The position numbers were made by a program, and so were the translations under genes. Below, in pieces: positions 1-6,093 of a DNA stretch of 10,748 nt; position 1 is the stretch's first letter, and each line of letters opens with the position of its first letter. The stretch is from an uncultured Duganella sp. Its GTDB lineage: Bacteria > Pseudomonadota > Gammaproteobacteria > Burkholderiales > Burkholderiaceae. Where the stretch lies: contig CAMLRG010000183.1 of assembly GCA_946482335.1 (NCBI GenBank), forward strand, positions 1 to 10,748, in the 5' to 3' direction. The notes below the pieces were generated by a model that worked only from the letters and a program-made list of their open reading frames with translations, was not told the origin of the DNA and did no database searches.

Positions 1-55
1 AACCCACGACCCTCGGCTTCGGAGGCCGATACTCTATCCACTGAGCTACAGCCGC
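1..55 (-). tRNA. tRNA-Arg (anticodon CCG), 3' part cut off by the window edge
   Basis: Read on the minus strand from 55, the sequence folds as a tRNA. The 5' acceptor strand GCGGCTG is followed by U8-A9 and a D-arm starting GCTCAGTGG. The anticodon stem TCGGC/GCCGA (near 30-14) encloses the loop CTCCGAA, giving anticodon CCG, which reads the arginine codon CGG. The variable region and the first part of the T-arm (GTGGGTT) are visible. The rest of the T-arm, the 3' acceptor strand and the discriminator base lie left of the window. It is divergent from the cytochrome gene. tRNA 3' ends are common integration sites, but no integrase or att duplication is visible on this side. Confidence 0.93.
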
Positions 56-95
56 TCGCTGATGCTGAAGAGACACGAAGGATAGCCGGAAATCC

Positions 96-125
96 ATTCC
101 ATAGCTAGGGGTTTCCGTCTATAAT
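96..125 (+). promoter_or_regulatory. Probable sigma-70 promoter of the cytochrome c gene
   Basis: A perfect TATAAT -10 box lies at 120-125. The best -35 match at 18 bp spacing is ATTCCA at 96-101, which keeps only three consensus bases. The predicted start near 132 would give a leader of about 75 nt before the ATG at 208. The -10 box is strong and the -35 box is weak. Confidence 0.55.
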
Positions 126-207
126 CGCAGGTTTGACGAGGGAATGGTGTTAAAAATGCCAAAAAACCAACCCTCCAACAGCTTCGAAAAACTGTCCTAA
201 GGAAATC

Positions 208-747
208 ATGAGCCACGAATCCGCTATCAGAACGCCTAAGCAGCTGGTCGCTGCCGTTGTAGGTTTCTTCGCTGTCACCATCATCGGCATCGTTTTGCTG
301 GTGCAGTTTGTGACCCAGGAAAAACTGACCGGCGCCGGTTCGGAAAGCCAGAGCGCGGAAGCCATCGCTGCCCGCCTGAAGCCAGTGGCTGACCAAGGCT
401 TCACCCTGAAAGATGCCAATGCGCCGAAAGTGCTGCAGACTGGTGAAGCTGTTTATACCGCAACTTGCGCGGCCTGCCATACCTCCGGCGCTGCCGGTGC
501 TCCGAAAGTCGGCGACAACGGCGCCTGGGGTGCTCGTCTGGCACAGGGCTATGACACTGTGGTCAAGCATGCGATCGAAGGCTTGAAGGCTATGCCGGCC
601 AAGGGCGGCAACCCTGACCTGGATGATGTGGAAGTGGCGCGCGCTGTGGTGTTCATGGCCAATAAGTCGGGCGGCAAGTTCAAGGAGCCGGAAGTAAAGC
701 AGGCGGCTCCGGCTGCCGAGGCGCCGGCTGCTGAGCCTAAGGGCTGA
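208..747 (+). CDS. Membrane-anchored class I cytochrome c (cytochrome c5-like)
   Basis: A 179-residue electron carrier with one covalently bound c-type haem facing the periplasm. An uncleaved N-terminal membrane helix spans about residues 12-36, followed by a polar linker to about 75. The haem-binding motif CAACH is at residues 87-91, and M129 in the segment KAMPAKGG is the probable axial methionine, as in cytochrome c5 proteins. The tail after about 160 is rich in Ala, Pro and Glu and is probably disordered. The ATG at 208 follows TAAGGA with a short 4-nt spacer, and starting there preserves the whole membrane helix. The gene stands alone between a divergent tRNA and a convergent peptidase gene. 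Its partner (a terminal oxidase or a soluble enzyme) cannot be told from this context. The family call is firm; the exact role is unknown. Confidence 0.9.
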   Translation: MSHESAIRTPKQLVAAVVGFFAVTIIGIVLLVQFVTQEKLTGAGSESQSAEAIAARLKPVADQGFTLKDANAPKVLQTGEAVYTATCAACHTSGAAGAPKVGDNGAWGARLAQGYDTVVKHAIEGLKAMPAKGGNPDLDDVEVARAVVFMANKSGGKFKEPEVKQAAPAAEAPAAEPKG

Positions 748-762
748 TCAAGTTGTACCGAT

Positions 763-795
763 AAAAAAAACCGCTCGTTAGAGCGGTTTTTTTTT
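763..795. terminator. Bidirectional intrinsic terminator
   Basis: A perfect stem CCGCTC (771-776) / GAGCGG (781-786) closes a GTTA loop. It is preceded by eight A (763-770) and followed by nine T (787-795), so it works as a rho-independent terminator in both directions. It ends the cytochrome transcript 15 nt after its stop, and can also stop minus-strand transcription arriving from the convergent M13 peptidase gene. Confidence 0.93.
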
Positions 796-805
796 GCGTT
801 CTTAG

Positions 806-851
806 AACCGGTAAACCGGGGTCAGGCCTGCAGGGCCTGACCCCGTCTGCG
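806..851 (+). repeat. GGGGTCAG palindromic repeat, copy 1
   Basis: Perfect 11-bp arms GGGGTCAGGCC (818-828) and GGCCTGACCCC (834-844) enclose a 5-nt loop. The 5' flank AACCGGTAAACC and the 3' flank GTCTGCG are shared with the copy at 3115-3158, so the repeat unit is larger than the hairpin. It resembles REP-like elements known to be dispersed by RAYT transposases; that link is inferred, and no such transposase is in the window. Confidence 0.8.
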
Positions 852-939
852 CAGCCGTTGTTGGTGTTGGGTTAGGGCTTTTGACTTTTTGCGAAGATCA
901 AGAGCACAGAACCAGGCACCGGTGGCCTTGATACCGTTG

Positions 940-980
940 GGGGTCTGGCCCTTTGGGCCAGACCCCGCCCTACCGGTTTA
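940..980 (-). repeat. GGGGTC palindromic repeat, copy 2 (inverted orientation)
   Basis: Perfect 12-bp arms GGGGTCTGGCCC (940-951) and GGGCCAGACCCC (955-966) enclose a TTT loop. On the minus strand it is preceded by TAAACCGGTA, the same flank found before copies 1 and 3, so this copy is inverted relative to copy 1. The flank overlaps the TAA stop codon of the M13 peptidase (980-978). The hairpin therefore starts a few nucleotides after that gene and may stabilise its mRNA 3' end; it has no T-tract of its own. Confidence 0.78.
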
Positions 981-3005
981 CCAGATGATCGCGCGGTCCT
1001 TCGGCGCCAGGTACAGCTTGTCGCCTTCCTTCACGCGGAACGCGTCGTAGAAGCCCGGCTGGTTGCGCAAGGTGCCGTTGGCGCGGAATGGACCTGGCGA
1101 GTGCGGGTCGGACTTGATGCGCGCGATCAGGGCGGCGTCGCGGTACTTGGTGCGCCATACCTGTGCCCAGCCCATGTAGAAGCGCTGGTCGCCGGTATAG
1201 CCGTCGATCACAGGCGCCTTCTTGCCTTTCAGGGACAGCTTGTACGCCTTGTACGCCACGGCCAGGCCGGAGTTGTCGCCGATGTTCTCGCCCAGCGTCA
1301 GCTCGCCGTTGACCTTGTAGCCCGGCAGCGCTTCGAATTCGCCGTACTGTTTGACCAGGATGCCGGTGCGCTCCTTGAAGCGCTTGCCGTCTTCCTCTGT
1401 CCACCAGTTGCGCAGGTTGCCATCACCGTCGAACTGCGAGCCCTGGTCATCAAAGCCGTGCGAGATTTCGTGGCCGATCACGGCGCCGATACCGCCATAG
1501 TTCACCGCGTCGTCAGCTTTCATGTCGAAGAACGGCGGCTGCAGGATGGCGGCCGGGAACACGATCTCGTTCATTTCGGGGTTGTAGTAGGCGTTGATCT
1601 GCTGCGGCGGCATATACCATTCGTCGCGGTCGATCGGCTTGCCCAGCTTGTTCACATTGCGTTCGTGCTCGAACTGGTTGGAGCGCATGACATTGCCCAC
1701 CAGGTCGTCGCGCTTGATCTCCAGCGCGCTGTAATCGCGCCACTTGTTCGGGTAGCCGATCTTGGTGGTGAACTTGGCCAGCTTGGCGTGCGCCTCTTTC
1801 CTGGTGGCTGGGCTCATCCACTCGAGGGTGTCGATATTCTGCTTGAAGGCCAGCAGCAGGTTCTTCACCAGCTGTTCCATGCGTGCCTTGGCTTCCGGCG
1901 GGAAGTGCTTGGCCACGAACAGCTTGCCGACGGCTTCACCCATGCTGCCTTCGGTCAGCGAGACGGCGCGCTTCCAGCGCGGGCGCAGTTCGGTGGCACC
2001 GCTCAGCGTGGTGCCGTAGAAGGAGAAGTTTTCGTCGACGAATGCCTTGGACAGCTGCGGGGCGTAGGTCGCCAGCAGGCGGTAATCCATGTAGGCTTTC
2101 CAGTCTTCCAGCGGGACTTCGGCGATCACCTTGTCCAGCGCAGCCAGGTAGGTAGGCTGGCTGACGATGACTTCCTTGACTTTGCCGCCAACGTGCACGC
2201 CGTCCAGCCAGGTGCTGAAGTCGTAGTTCGGCATCAGTTCCTTGAGCTTGGCGATCTCGTATTTGTTGTAGGCCTTGACCGGGTCGCGCAGCTCGACCTT
2301 GGTCCACTGGATTTGCGCGATGCGGGTCTCCACATTGACCACGGCTTTCGCGGTGGCGGCGGCGTTCTTGTCGCCGGCCAAGGCCATCAATTTCGCGACG
2401 TGCACTTCGAACTTGGCCAGGGTCTCGGCCAGCTTGGCGTCATCCTTTTTCAGGTAGTAGTCGCGGTCGGGCATCGACAGGCCGGATTGCGCCAGGTCGG
2501 CCACGTAGCGGGTGGAGTCCTTGTTGTCCTGGTGGATGCTGACGTCGAATGGGCTGCTGACGCCCATGCGCGAGAAGTGCGACCATTGCGCGGCCAGCTG
2601 CTTCTTGTCGTTCAGGGCGGCGATGCGGGCGCGTTCGCCGGCCAGCGGGGTGATGCCCAACTGCTCGGCGCGGGCTTCGTCCATCATGGAAGCGTACATG
2701 TCGCCTACGCGCTTGGCGTCGGCGTTACCGCCCTTGGTGGCGGCTTCTTCGATCAGGGCGCGCAGTTGCGGCTGGACGGTTTCATCGAGCTGGACGAAGG
2801 TGCCCCAGGTGGAGCGGTCGGCGGGGATCTGGGTGTTTTTCAGCCAGGTGCCGTTCTGGTGCAGGTAGAAGTCGTCCTGGGCACGGACGGACTTGTCCAT
2901 GTTGGCGAGTTCGATGCCGGACTTTTGGACTGGCTTGCCTGCTGCGATGGCTGCGTTGGCGGTGAAGAGGCCGATGATGACGGCGCTCAGGATCTTGCGT
3001 TTCAA
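978..3005 (-). CDS. M13 family zinc metallopeptidase (neprilysin/PepO-type), paralogue A
   Basis: A 675-residue exported zinc endopeptidase that by family should cleave peptides, probably in the periplasm. Signal peptide about 1-22 (KRK, hydrophobic core, AIA), without a lipobox cysteine. The M13 N-domain spans about 40-430 and the catalytic C-domain about 465-675. Visible active site: substrate-binding N471-A472 (NAYY), zinc motif HEISH 512-516, third zinc ligand E573 and D577 (ENIGD), and H635 with R641 in DPHSPGPFR. Spacings match neprilysin closely. The protein ends in IIW, like M13 family C-termini. There is no cysteine in the protein, unlike the disulfide-bonded animal enzymes. The start is TTG at 3005-3003, supported by a perfect AGGAGG (3017-3012) six bases upstream; the next in-frame Met (36) would remove the signal peptide. 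It lies 180 nt downstream of a close paralogue on the same strand. Confidence 0.95.
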   Translation of the reverse strand: MKRKILSAVIIGLFTANAAIAAGKPVQKSGIELANMDKSVRAQDDFYLHQNGTWLKNTQIPADRSTWGTFVQLDETVQPQLRALIEEAATKGGNADAKRVGDMYASMMDEARAEQLGITPLAGERARIAALNDKKQLAAQWSHFSRMGVSSPFDVSIHQDNKDSTRYVADLAQSGLSMPDRDYYLKKDDAKLAETLAKFEVHVAKLMALAGDKNAAATAKAVVNVETRIAQIQWTKVELRDPVKAYNKYEIAKLKELMPNYDFSTWLDGVHVGGKVKEVIVSQPTYLAALDKVIAEVPLEDWKAYMDYRLLATYAPQLSKAFVDENFSFYGTTLSGATELRPRWKRAVSLTEGSMGEAVGKLFVAKHFPPEAKARMEQLVKNLLLAFKQNIDTLEWMSPATRKEAHAKLAKFTTKIGYPNKWRDYSALEIKRDDLVGNVMRSNQFEHERNVNKLGKPIDRDEWYMPPQQINAYYNPEMNEIVFPAAILQPPFFDMKADDAVNYGGIGAVIGHEISHGFDDQGSQFDGDGNLRNWWTEEDGKRFKERTGILVKQYGEFEALPGYKVNGELTLGENIGDNSGLAVAYKAYKLSLKGKKAPVIDGYTGDQRFYMGWAQVWRTKYRDAALIARIKSDPHSPGPFRANGTLRNQPGFYDAFRVKEGDKLYLAPKDRAIIW

Positions 3006-3041
3006 GGTTACCCTCCTAGGTAGGTGTGACGGTATCGCGCG

Positions 3042-3070
3042 ACTCTAGCACGCATCCTTGAAACGTTGAA
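3042..3070 (-). promoter_or_regulatory. Candidate promoter for M13 paralogue A
   Basis: On the minus strand, TTCAAC (3070-3065) and TAGAGT (3047-3042) are separated by 17 bp. They match the sigma-70 consensus at three and four positions. The start would be near 3035, leaving a leader of about 30 nt with the AGGAGG box. It would allow this gene to be transcribed independently of the upstream paralogue, but the match is moderate. Confidence 0.4.
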
Positions 3071-3114
3071 AGAAGAGCCATCCTTGGGCGTGGCTTTTTT
3101 CCCAAACCCTTAAA

Positions 3115-3158
3115 CCGGTAAACCGGGGTCAGACCCAAAGGGTCTGACCCCGTCTACG
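3115..3158 (+). repeat. GGGGTCAG palindromic repeat, copy 3
   Basis: Perfect 12-bp arms GGGGTCAGACCC (3125-3136) and GGGTCTGACCCC (3140-3151) enclose an AAA loop. It is flanked by AACCGGTAAACC on the left and GTCTACG on the right, as in copy 1. It lies between the two M13 genes, 34 nt after the upstream paralogue's stop. An RNA hairpin here could protect the upstream mRNA or reduce read-through into the second gene; no T-tract follows, so it is not a standard terminator. Confidence 0.8.
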
Positions 3159-3185
3159 CGGCGGCCTGCGGCTTCGGTACGTTTT

Positions 3186-5231
3186 TTACCAGATGATGAT
3201 GCGGTCTTCGGGCTTGACGTACATCTTGTCGCCTTCTTTCACGCCGAAGGCTTCGTAGAAGGCTGGCTGGTTCACAACAGTGCCGTTGGCGCGGAAGCGG
3301 CCGGCGGAGTGCGGGTCGGTCTTGACCTGCACGATCGCCTGCTGGTCGCGCATCTTGGTGCGCCATACCTGGCCGAAGCCCATGAATACGCGCTGCTCGC
3401 CGCTCAGGCCGTCGATCACCGGAGATGGCTTGCCGCCCAGCGAGATCTTGTAGGCCTTGTAGGCGATCGCCAGACCGGAGTTGTCGGCGATGTTCTCGCC
3501 CAGGGTCAGCTTGCCGTTGATGTTGTAGCCCGGTACCGGCTCGTAAGCCTCGTACTGCTTGACCATGGCGTCGGCCTTCACCTTGAAGGCGGCGCGGTCT
3601 TCCTTGGTCCACCAGTCGCGCAGGTTGCCGTCGCCGTCATACTGCGAGCCGGAGTCGTCGAAGCCGTGCGAGATTTCGTGGCCGATCACGGCGCCGATTG
3701 CGCCGTAATTCACCGCGTCGTCTGCCTTCATGTCGAAGAACGGCGGCTGCAGGATGGCGGCCGGGAACACGATCTCGTTGGCAGTCGGACGGTAGTAGGC
3801 ATTGATGGTTTGCGGCGTCATGCCCCATTCATCCTTGTCGATCGGCTTGCCCAGCTTGTCGAGGTTGCGGTTGTAGGCAAACTCGGAGGCACGGCGCAGG
3901 TTGCCGGCCAGGTCGCCGGCGTTGAACTGCAGCTTGCTATAGTCTCGCCATTTGTTCGGGTAGCCGATCTTCGGCGTGAACTTGGCGAGCTTGTCCTGGG
4001 CCTGCTTCTTGGTCTCGGCGCCCATCCAGTCGATGCTGTCGATGCTCTGCTTGTAGGCGACCAGCAGGTTTTTCACCAGTTCTTCCATGCGCGCCTTGCG
4101 CTCGGCCGGGAAGTATTTGGCCACGTACAGCTTGCCCAGGCCTTCGCCGATGGCGCCTTCCACTACACCGACGCCGCGCTTCCAGCGGGGCTGCTGCTCG
4201 GTCACGCCGGTCAGCACGGTGCCATAGAAGGCGAAGTGCGCCTGGTCGAATTCCTTCGAGAGGTAAGGCGAGGCATCGCGCAGCAGTTGCCATTCGAAGT
4301 AGGCTTTCCAGGTGTCCAGCGGGGTGCTGTCGACCAGTTTGGCGAATTCCTTCATATAGCTTGGCTGGGCCACGATCACGCTATTGGTCTTGGCGGCGAT
4401 GCCGGTGGCGCCGAGGGCTGCCTTCCAGTCATAACCTGGCGCGTCTTCCGCCAGCTTGCTGATTTCCATCTTGTTGTAGCGCTTGACCGGGTCGCGGTTT
4501 TCGACGCGGGTCCACTGGGCTTTGGCCAGCTCGGTTTCCAGCGCGACGATGGATTTGGCCATGGCGGCGGCATTCTTGTTGCCGGCCATGCCGAGGATCT
4601 TGGCCACGTGCAGTTCATACTTGGCCAGGGCATCGGCCATCTTGGCGTCGTCCTTTTTCAGGTAGTAGTCGCGATCGGGCAGGCCCAGGCCGGACTGGCC
4701 CATGTAGGCGGCGTATTGGGTCGAATTGCGCGCGTCCTGGCTGACGCCGACGGCGTACGGTGCCGGCATGCCGCTCTTGTTGAAGTGAGCGATCAGGGCC
4801 GGCAAGCCTTTCTTGTCTTTCAGGCCGCGGATTTTGGACAGTTCGCCAGCCAGCGGTTTGGTGCCCAGCTTTTCCAGCTTGGCTTCGTCCATGTAGCTGG
4901 CGTACAGCGCGGCGATCTTGGCGTCGTCGCCCTTGAGGCCTTTCTGGCCCTGCAAGCCCTGGATCAGGTCGCGCAGGTGAAAGGTGGTGTCGTCGCGCAG
5001 CTTGGCAAACGAACCCCAGCTCGATTTGTCGGCCGGGATTTCGGTGTTGCGCAGCCATTCGCCGTTCAGGTGCTGGAAGAAATCGTCCTGCGCACGCACG
5101 CTTTTGTCGATGTATTGCGTGTCGATGCCCGAAGTCGGTGCCGGGGTGTGGTCGTGACCTTCGTGGCCGGCGGCGTGGGCGAATGCCGCCATCAGGCTCA
5201 GGGTGATGGTGCTCAGGATGTGTCGTTTCAC
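3186..5231 (-). CDS. M13 family zinc metallopeptidase (neprilysin/PepO-type), paralogue B
   Basis: A 681-residue exported zinc endopeptidase, close paralogue of the gene at 978-3005. Signal peptide about 1-21 (KRH, hydrophobic core, AHA), then a His-rich stretch HEGHDH (23-28) that paralogue A lacks. Active-site residues: N477-A478, HEISH 518-522, E579 and D583 in ENIAD, H641 and R647 in DPHSAGRFR. It is free of cysteine and ends in IIIW. I choose GTG at 5231 because it gives an immediate signal peptide and follows AAGGGAC. A longer in-frame GTG at 5300 would add 23 residues without export features and bury the signal. It lies 142 nt downstream of the Spy-like gene on the same strand, so the two may be co-transcribed. 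Its physiological substrate is unknown. Confidence 0.94.
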   Translation of the reverse strand: MKRHILSTITLSLMAAFAHAAGHEGHDHTPAPTSGIDTQYIDKSVRAQDDFFQHLNGEWLRNTEIPADKSSWGSFAKLRDDTTFHLRDLIQGLQGQKGLKGDDAKIAALYASYMDEAKLEKLGTKPLAGELSKIRGLKDKKGLPALIAHFNKSGMPAPYAVGVSQDARNSTQYAAYMGQSGLGLPDRDYYLKKDDAKMADALAKYELHVAKILGMAGNKNAAAMAKSIVALETELAKAQWTRVENRDPVKRYNKMEISKLAEDAPGYDWKAALGATGIAAKTNSVIVAQPSYMKEFAKLVDSTPLDTWKAYFEWQLLRDASPYLSKEFDQAHFAFYGTVLTGVTEQQPRWKRGVGVVEGAIGEGLGKLYVAKYFPAERKARMEELVKNLLVAYKQSIDSIDWMGAETKKQAQDKLAKFTPKIGYPNKWRDYSKLQFNAGDLAGNLRRASEFAYNRNLDKLGKPIDKDEWGMTPQTINAYYRPTANEIVFPAAILQPPFFDMKADDAVNYGAIGAVIGHEISHGFDDSGSQYDGDGNLRDWWTKEDRAAFKVKADAMVKQYEAYEPVPGYNINGKLTLGENIADNSGLAIAYKAYKISLGGKPSPVIDGLSGEQRVFMGFGQVWRTKMRDQQAIVQVKTDPHSAGRFRANGTVVNQPAFYEAFGVKEGDKMYVKPEDRIIIW

Positions 5232-5318
5232 TCTCTTGTCCCTTTGGAATCTGGTTTCAGCCGAACGATCCACTGGGTAGAGTGGGGCCCGGCGGGGCAC
5301 GGGTTGCGCCGCGCAGGC

Positions 5319-5346
5319 ATTGTAAACGCGGTGCCGGCGGCAGGAA
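5319..5346 (-). promoter_or_regulatory. Candidate promoter for M13 paralogue B
   Basis: On the minus strand TACAAT (5324-5319) matches the -10 consensus at five of six positions. TTCCTG (5346-5341), 16 bp upstream, is a weak -35. The start would be near 5312, giving an 80-nt leader. The GC-rich inverted repeat at 5333-5359 overlaps the spacer, which could be coincidental or regulatory. Confidence 0.4.
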
Positions 5347-5365
5347 CAGGGGCGCCGGCTTTTTT
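5333..5365 (+). terminator. Terminator-like hairpin oriented on the plus strand
   Basis: The stem GCCGGCG (5333-5339) / CGCCGGC (5353-5359) has a 13-nt loop and is followed by six T (5360-5365), so it has the form of a rho-independent terminator for plus-strand transcription. No plus-strand gene lies upstream of it; both flanking genes are on the minus strand. It may block antisense transcription, or be chance in GC-rich DNA. Confidence 0.4.
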
Positions 5366-5373
5366 ACGATTTG

Positions 5374-5931
5374 CTACATTCCGCGCCCCGGACCGCCGCT
5401 GCCGCCGCCTGGGCCGCCCACGCCGCCGCGCCCGCCGGGGCCGCCGCGATGGCCGCCGCCCTCCCCGCTTGGGGGCCGTTCACCGCGCCCACCGGACCCT
5501 TCCTCCATGCGGATAAGTTGATCTACGAGAAACTTCGCCGCCGCCTGGCGCTGGCCGTCATCGAGCGCATCGTTGATGCCGAGCCACCATTCGCGCAGTT
5601 GGCGGTCTTCCTCCGCCGTGGCTGCCTGTTCCGCTTCCAGCCCGGCCTGCAAGTCACGCAGCTCGACATTCTGCGCTTGCAGGCCCTGGCGCGTCGCTTC
5701 CTGCAGGCGCTCACGGCGGGCCTTGCGCTCACGCAACAATGCCTTGCTCTGGCTCTCCACCCTGGCCCACAGGGTTTGCTGGTTGGCATTCAGGTTGAGC
5801 GATTTGCGGAATTCGGCAGCCATCGGCAGCAGGTCTTCGGCGCGCAAATCCATGACTGGCACGGCGAAGGCCGGCGCCACGGCCATGGCCAGCACCAGCC
5901 AGGCGGCGCGGGCGGTACGGATCAGTTTCAT
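5374..5931 (-). CDS. Secreted Spy/CpxP-like (LTXXQ-type) protein with Gly-rich tail
   Basis: A 185-residue exported protein. Signal peptide about 1-23 (KLIRTAR, hydrophobic core, AFA). The mature part is strongly helical and charged (about 36-144). Two segments resemble the LTxxQ repeats of Spy/CpxP periplasmic chaperones: LNLNANQQTLW (46-56) and DDGQRQAAAKF (124-134). Residues 145-185 form a low-complexity tail with 23 glycines in 41 residues, plus Arg, Pro and one His. The family assignment rests on pattern and helical layout, not on a strict motif, so moderate confidence is appropriate. Spy/CpxP proteins bind unfolded proteins or sense envelope stress; that role is inferred here. ATG at 5931 has a GGAG box seven bases upstream and yields a clean signal peptide; an in-frame extension to 6081 would bury it. 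An intrinsic terminator lies directly upstream of the GGAG box. The first M13 gene follows 142 nt downstream. Confidence 0.72.
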   Translation of the reverse strand: MKLIRTARAAWLVLAMAVAPAFAVPVMDLRAEDLLPMAAEFRKSLNLNANQQTLWARVESQSKALLRERKARRERLQEATRQGLQAQNVELRDLQAGLEAEQAATAEEDRQLREWWLGINDALDDGQRQAAAKFLVDQLIRMEEGSGGRGERPPSGEGGGHRGGPGGRGGVGGPGGGSGGPGRGM

Positions 5932-5944
5932 TTTCTTGCTCCAG

Positions 5945-5973
5945 AAAAAAAAATGCCTGCGTGGCCGCAGGCA
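5945..5973 (-). terminator. Leader intrinsic terminator (possible attenuator) before the Spy-like gene
   Basis: Read on the minus strand, a perfect 8-bp stem TGCCTGCG (5973-5966) / CGCAGGCA (5961-5954) with a GCCA loop is followed at once by nine T (5953-5945). Two bases later comes GGAG (5942-5939) and then the ATG at 5931. There is no room for a promoter between the T-tract and the ribosome binding site. Transcripts of the Spy-like gene should therefore pass through this terminator, as in an attenuated leader. No upstream minus-strand gene is visible that it could otherwise terminate. Confidence 0.75.
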
Positions 5974-6093
5974 CAAAACCACTTTGGGTAGAGAGAAATA
6001 GCGGACCCAGTGTAGGTCGGTGAGCGCCGTCCTTCTGACTTTCTTACAAATACTTACTCCGGTAAAAACCTTGGCAAACACCTACAAAGTTAT

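Noticed and set aside
46..570. 174-codon minus-strand frame overlapping the cytochrome gene and the tRNA
   Set aside because: It runs antisense through the cytochrome c haem motif and into the tRNA, and has no domain features.
1101..3023. 640-codon open frame on the plus strand opposite M13 paralogue A
   Set aside because: It is antisense to a gene with a full catalytic signature. Its translation is Val/Gly/Leu-rich without domains. A similar antisense frame opposite paralogue B shows this comes from high-GC codon bias.
3076..3100. Possible terminator AGCCA/TGGCT with six T between the M13 genes
   Set aside because: A 5-bp stem with a 10-nt loop is too weak to annotate as a terminator, and no plus-strand gene precedes it. 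It is kept only as a side remark in a finding.
806..3158. The GGGGTC palindromes as a CRISPR array
   Set aside because: Copies are few, unevenly spaced, in both orientations and have variable inner arms. There are no regular spacers and no cas genes.
3309..5516. 735-codon open frame on the plus strand opposite M13 paralogue B
   Set aside because: It is a shadow of the M13 gene and the Spy-like gene, with no recognisable domain and no ribosome site at its start.
5374..6081. N-terminal extension of the Spy-like gene to 6081
   Set aside because: The extra 50 residues are basic, read through the leader terminator and would bury the signal peptide. ATG 5931 has its own GGAG box.
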